Part shown: positions 60,656 to 64,000 of the stretch, piece by piece
Position numbering within the stretch: position 1 is the first letter of the stretch
How the letters are laid out: every line of letters begins with the position of its first letter
Origin: Haloplanus vescus
GTDB taxonomy: Archaea; Halobacteriota; Halobacteria; Halobacteriales; Haloferacaceae
Reading direction: 5' to 3'
Assembly: GCF_900107665.1 (NCBI RefSeq)
Contig: NZ_FNQT01000002.1
Location: 250,286 to 314,285 of the forward strand
Length of the DNA: 64,000 nt
The notes under the pieces: generated by a model
Databases searched by the model: none
Seen by the model: only the letters and a program-made list of their open reading frames with translations
Told to the model about the DNA's origin: nothing
Position numbers and translations under genes: made by a program

Positions 60656-61314
60656 GCGCCGACGCGCCCGGGGACCTCCTCGAGAGCCACCCGGAGACGG
60701 CCTACTTCTGGGGCCACGTCGCGGGCGACGGCGACGTGCGGGCGGACGAACTCACGGTTCGCGCGCCGGACGAGGAGTGCGCGGACCGCCTCGTCGCCAT
60801 CGCCGGCGGCGGCGCGGTCGACCACCAGCAGACCGAACGGCCCTACGCCCACGACACGTCCATCACCCGCACCGAAGACGAGTATCACGTCACCGTCAGC
60901 GGCGACGTGGCCGGGCGCGCCAGCGCCGCCTTCGGCCTCCCGACCGGCGACGACCCCGGCGGCTATCGGTTCGATGCCCTCGCCGACGCGAGCCGCGAGC
61001 TTCTCCGCGGCCTTCTGGAGAGCTGCGGGACGGTCTGTTTCAAGTCCTCGTCGGGCACCGTGGGCATCTCCTTCGTCCACGACGACCGGGCGTTGCTCGA
61101 AACCGTCCAGCGACTGCTGGCGGACTGCCCGGTCGACGCGCCGACCGACGAGATACAGGAAACCTCGTCCGGCGGTTACTGGTTCGGCATCGACGACGAC
61201 GCGGCCGACGACTTCGGGCAGTGGGTGTACGACGGGAGCGAGGACTCCGGTCTGTTCGCGCCGACGCGGCGCCGAAAACTCCTGCGGAGCCTGGAGCAGG
61301 CGGCAGAGGCATGA
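60652..61314 (+). CDS. LAGLIDADG-like protein inside the cobalamin operon
   Basis: This 220-aa protein has YFWGHVAGDGDV (residues 18-29) and LLRGLLESCGTV (117-128), matching the two signature helices of the LAGLIDADG homing endonuclease fold. The first keeps an acidic Asp (position 26); in the second, the catalytic acid is replaced by Cys125. Its beta-strand-rich halves and SRELLRGLL position look like a tandem fold. It sits between ferredoxin and cbiX with 4-bp overlaps on each side and is named a cobalamin biosynthesis protein in other haloarchaea, as I recall. It is more likely a domesticated binding protein than an active nuclease. Confidence 0.7.
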   Translation: MSADAPGDLLESHPETAYFWGHVAGDGDVRADELTVRAPDEECADRLVAIAGGGAVDHQQTERPYAHDTSITRTEDEYHVTVSGDVAGRASAAFGLPTGDDPGGYRFDALADASRELLRGLLESCGTVCFKSSSGTVGISFVHDDRALLETVQRLLADCPVDAPTDEIQETSSGGYWFGIDDDAADDFGQWVYDGSEDSGLFAPTRRRKLLRSLEQAAEA

Positions 61315-62522
61315 CCGAGGAGCGACCGCTCGCCGACGACGCCGTCCTCCTCGTCGGCCACGGGTCGCGCCGCGAGAAGTCGAACGAGCAGGTGCGAACG
61401 CTCGCCGCGGACCTCGAAACCGAACTCGGCGTGCCGGTCGACGCGGCCTTCCTCGAACTCGCGGAGCCGACGATTTCGGCGGGCATCGACACGCTCGCGC
61501 CCGCCTGCCAGACGCTGACGGTCGTCCCGCTGTCCCTGTTCGGCGCGACCCACGTCAAAAACGACGTACCGCTGGCCGTCCAGACGGCCCGCGCCGAGCA
61601 CCCGGACCTGACCATCCACTACGGCTCACATCTCGGCGTCCACCCGTCGCTCGTCGAGTTGCTCGACGACCGGGTGCGCGCCGTCGAGTCCGACCTCGGC
61701 GTCGACCGCACCACTGACGACGTGAGCGTCGTCATCTGCGCTCGCGGGTCGAGCGACCCCGACTCCAACGCCGACGTGCACAAACTGGCGCGCCTCCTCT
61801 ACGAGGGCCGGGAGTTCCACCGCGTCGACGCCTCCTTCATCGGCGTGACCGACCCGCTCCTCGACGAGACGCTCCACACCGTCACCAAGGACCGCCCCGA
61901 CGCGGTGGTCGTCGTGCCGTACATGCTGGGCGACGGCACGCTGACACAGCGAATCCGCGACCGGACGGCCGACTTCGACGACGAGTACCCCTACGTCGCC
62001 GCAGGCGCGGGCGACCCACTCGGGGTCGACGACCGGGTCGTCGACGTGTTGGCCGACCGCTGGCAGGAGGCCCGCTCCGACAGCGTGGAGATGTCCTGTG
62101 ACACCTGCAAGTACAAGGTCGAACTCACGGGCTACGAGGACGACCAAGGTGGCGCGCGGGCCATGCTGCGCTCGCTCGTCCATCAGGCCGAGCACGCAGA
62201 CCGGGAGTCGGTCGACGACGACCCGCACGTCCACGACGCGCCGGAGAAGCACGTCGCCGTCTGCACGAACCAGACCTGCGCCGAGAGCGGGGCCGCGGCG
62301 GTCATCGAGGAGCTGCGACAGGGCGTCCGCAACACCGACGACTGCGACGCCCGCGTCACTCGAACCTCCTGTCTCGGGCAGTGTGGCGACGGCCCGATGG
62401 TCGCCGTCTACCCCGATGGCGTCTGGTACGGCGGCGTCACCGCCGACGACACCGACCGCATCGTCTCGTCCCACCTCGACCGGGACCGAATCGTTTCTGA
62501 CCTCGTACACCAAACCCTGTAA
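61311..62522 (+). CDS. cbiX: CbiX sirohydrochlorin cobaltochelatase fused to a [2Fe-2S] thioredoxin-like domain
   Basis: This 403-aa protein has two CbiX-like halves. The first has LLVGHGSRREKSNEQVR with His17, and FGATHVKNDVPLAV with a second His. The second half starts VVICARGSSDPDSNADVH, where the His of the first half is replaced. A CxxC (CDTCK) follows near residue 263. The C-terminus has CTNQTCAESGAAAVIEEL and TSCLGQCGDGPMVAVYPDGVWYG, a thioredoxin-like [2Fe-2S] ferredoxin. It inserts cobalt into sirohydrochlorin. A cluster-bearing fusion may serve redox sensing or delivery. The start at 61311 overlaps the previous gene by 4 bp. Confidence 0.93.
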   Translation: MTEERPLADDAVLLVGHGSRREKSNEQVRTLAADLETELGVPVDAAFLELAEPTISAGIDTLAPACQTLTVVPLSLFGATHVKNDVPLAVQTARAEHPDLTIHYGSHLGVHPSLVELLDDRVRAVESDLGVDRTTDDVSVVICARGSSDPDSNADVHKLARLLYEGREFHRVDASFIGVTDPLLDETLHTVTKDRPDAVVVVPYMLGDGTLTQRIRDRTADFDDEYPYVAAGAGDPLGVDDRVVDVLADRWQEARSDSVEMSCDTCKYKVELTGYEDDQGGARAMLRSLVHQAEHADRESVDDDPHVHDAPEKHVAVCTNQTCAESGAAAVIEELRQGVRNTDDCDARVTRTSCLGQCGDGPMVAVYPDGVWYGGVTADDTDRIVSSHLDRDRIVSDLVHQTL

Positions 62523-62524
62523 TC

Positions 62525-62902
62525 ATGGCTTGCGCTGAACTCGAAGCACTCCGACTCGCACTGATGAACCTGACCGGCTCCGTCGACGAGAGCGTCCGAC
62601 AGCACGCCGAAGCCGAAATCGGCGACGAACTCGAGGAGGACGGCCCGATTGCGGCGCTGGCGAACGCCTCGACGCTGGACGAAATCCAGCGCCACCTCGA
62701 CGCCGCACTCGTCGACCTCGAAGAGGAGGCGATGCAGGCGGACACCGACGACCCCGACGGCGCGTACCTCCGGGGTCGCGTCGTCGCCGTCCGTGACGCC
62801 GAGCGCACGGTCCGTCGCCTCCGCACCCAGACCGACGCCTTGCTCGACGACCTCGGCGAGGCACACCACACGCTCCACGAGACGTTCCCGACCGAGGAGT
62901 GA
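62525..62902 (+). CDS. DUF3209-like protein (125 aa)
   Basis: This 125-aa acidic helical protein (MACAELEALRLALMNLTG, then DEIQRHLDAALVDLEEEA, ERTVRRLRTQTDALLDDLGE) resembles DUF3209, which I recall next to cbiX in haloarchaea. It has a Cys near the N-terminus and two His pairs (HH and H...H) near the C-terminus. Function is unknown; it may be a chelatase partner. It is 2 bp after cbiX and overlaps the next gene by one base. Confidence 0.75.
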   Translation: MACAELEALRLALMNLTGSVDESVRQHAEAEIGDELEEDGPIAALANASTLDEIQRHLDAALVDLEEEAMQADTDDPDGAYLRGRVVAVRDAERTVRRLRTQTDALLDDLGEAHHTLHETFPTEE

Positions 62903-64000
62903 TGGACGGACTCGTCGACTGGCGCCGGCACGCTCTCGGCGACCTCACCCCCGCCGGGAGCCGTCACAACTGGGCGCGCTCTGCGGCGGCCGTCGACGAC
63001 GGCACGGTCTTCGCCGGCGGCGCGGACGGCGCTGTGACTGCCGTCCGACCGACCGCGACCCCGTCCGAGGTGTGGGACGCCGACGGCGAAGCGGCGGCCG
63101 ACACCGAGCGCTACGCCGTCTCGATGGCCGCGCGGGGGGACACCCTCGCCGTCGGCGAACGCGGACCGGCTGGCCGCGTCGCGTCGCTCTCGGCCGCGAC
63201 GGGCGACCGACGGTGGACATACGAGACGGTCGACGACGTGGGGGAAGCGACCGACCCGTCGCTCCTGTTCCAACCCTACGTCGTCGACGTGGCCGTGGTC
63301 GGGGAGACGACCGTCGCCGCCGCGCGACGCTACGACCGCGACGGCGAGGAGCGGTCGTGGTCGAGCGTCGTCCTCGGATTCGACCCGGACGGCGACGTTC
63401 GCTGGCGCTACCACGCCCGCGCCTCCCCCATCGCACTCGACGCCGACGCCGGCCGCGTCGCCGTCGCGTACAACCGCTGTACCGAGGCGCACGTCCACGG
63501 CTTGGTCGTCCTCGATGCCGACACCGGCGAGCCCACGATGTTCTGGGACCCCGGGACGGCGGGCGACCGCCGCGTCGGTGACGTAGCGCTCGCTCCCGAC
63601 GGCATCGCCGTCGCCAGCCACGGCGACAAACACGGCTATCGCCTCGACGCCGACGGCGGCGAGCAGTGGCGGGTCGATTTGGCGAGCGAGCAGGTCGTCG
63701 ACGGCGAGACGGTCTACGCCTACCCGAATCACGTCTGTGACGCCGACGGCGTCACCGTCTTCGTCACGGGCAACACCTACGCCGAGTCGACGCGCGACCC
63801 CGACGCGCGCCACCCGCGAGAACACACGGTCGTCGCCGTCGCGGAGGGCGAAGTGGCGTGGACCCACGAAGTCGGCGGCTTCGCCCGCGGCGTGTCGACG
63901 GCCGGGTCGCTCGTCGCCGTCCCCGCGGCCCAGCACTTCCGCGACCGGGACGCCGAGACGCACGCGGTCCACCTCTTCGACGCCCGCGAGGGGCATCGCT
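62902..64000 (+). CDS. PQQ-type beta-propeller protein, partial at the right edge
   Basis: The visible 366 codons show repeated blade-like segments such as DGTVFAGGADGAVTAVRP, SAATGDRRWTYETVDD and DADGGEQWRVDLAS, similar to PQQ/WD40-like repeats. No signal peptide is seen (MDGLVDWRRHALGDLTP), so it is likely cytoplasmic. It is last in the visible cobalamin operon and directly coupled to the DUF3209-like gene. The C-terminus lies outside. The Trp-docking motifs of real quinoprotein dehydrogenases are not all visible, so a scaffold or sensor is as likely. Confidence 0.78.
   Translation, partial: MDGLVDWRRHALGDLTPAGSRHNWARSAAAVDDGTVFAGGADGAVTAVRPTATPSEVWDADGEAAADTERYAVSMAARGDTLAVGERGPAGRVASLSAATGDRRWTYETVDDVGEATDPSLLFQPYVVDVAVVGETTVAAARRYDRDGEERSWSSVVLGFDPDGDVRWRYHARASPIALDADAGRVAVAYNRCTEAHVHGLVVLDADTGEPTMFWDPGTAGDRRVGDVALAPDGIAVASHGDKHGYRLDADGGEQWRVDLASEQVVDGETVYAYPNHVCDADGVTVFVTGNTYAESTRDPDARHPREHTVVAVAEGEVAWTHEVGGFARGVSTAGSLVAVPAAQHFRDRDAETHAVHLFDAREGHR

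Overview
The window is chromosomal DNA of an extremely halophilic archaeon (class Halobacteria). The coding sequence is very GC-rich, the proteins are rich in Asp and Glu, and the genes are typically archaeal or haloarchaeal: Pelota/RqcH, SBDS, PriS-GINS, RPA with its partner genes, Cdc48, Lhr, dodecin, a PGF-CTERM surface protein and the anaerobic cobalamin pathway. A PPK1-type polyphosphate kinase and chromosomal cobalamin genes are present, but I cannot fix the genus from sequence alone. Genes are tightly packed, often with 4-bp ATGA/GTGA overlaps, and many start close to a TATA-like box, as expected for leaderless haloarchaeal mRNAs.

Layout. 1-14 kb: ribosome rescue (pelA, rqcH), a MutS-like ATPase, an ASPIC/UnbV beta-propeller protein, an XPD/Rad3-like helicase, NAD(P)HX repair (nnr), moaC, hflX, FUN14 and SBDS. 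14-26 kb: thioredoxin, a riboflavin-pathway reductase, the RPA operon (rpa, rpap, phosphoesterase), an Lhr-type helicase, a Cdc48 ATPase and two palindromic non-coding repeats (22541-22614 and 25603-25851). 26-36 kb: FAH-family hydrolase, a CARDB-protein/ABC/MacB-like exporter operon followed by an HTH and membrane pair, DoxX, a phosphatase, polyphosphate kinase and serine acetyltransferase.

36.4-38.9 kb: a small AT-richer island inserted at tRNA-Glu(CUC). It is bounded by a perfect 47-bp direct repeat containing the 3' part of the tRNA. It carries a two-gene operon (a DUF6884-like protein and a possible GIY-YIG nuclease) and a divergent four-helix membrane protein, and it has no integrase. 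This is the clearest horizontally acquired segment and a candidate uncharacterised defence or conflict cassette.

39-51 kb: SDR oxidoreductase, small haloarchaeal proteins, membrane proteins, dodecin, UspA, MscS, PriS-Gins51, a PGF-CTERM metalloprotease, fumarase, a BolA-like protein and MutY.

51-64 kb: two divergent cobalt/cobalamin operons. Leftward are cbiM-cbiN-cbiQ-cbiO (ECF cobalt importer) and a CobT-like gene. Rightward are cobA, cbiT, cbiL, cbiF, cbiG, cbiH, a second cbiH with a Cys-rich N-terminal extension, a ferredoxin-like gene, a LAGLIDADG-like protein, a CbiX-[2Fe-2S] fusion, a DUF3209-like gene and a beta-propeller gene cut by the window edge. Together they would import cobalt, insert it into the tetrapyrrole and contract the ring. 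The last members are accessory proteins of unknown role and are among the most interesting genes here.
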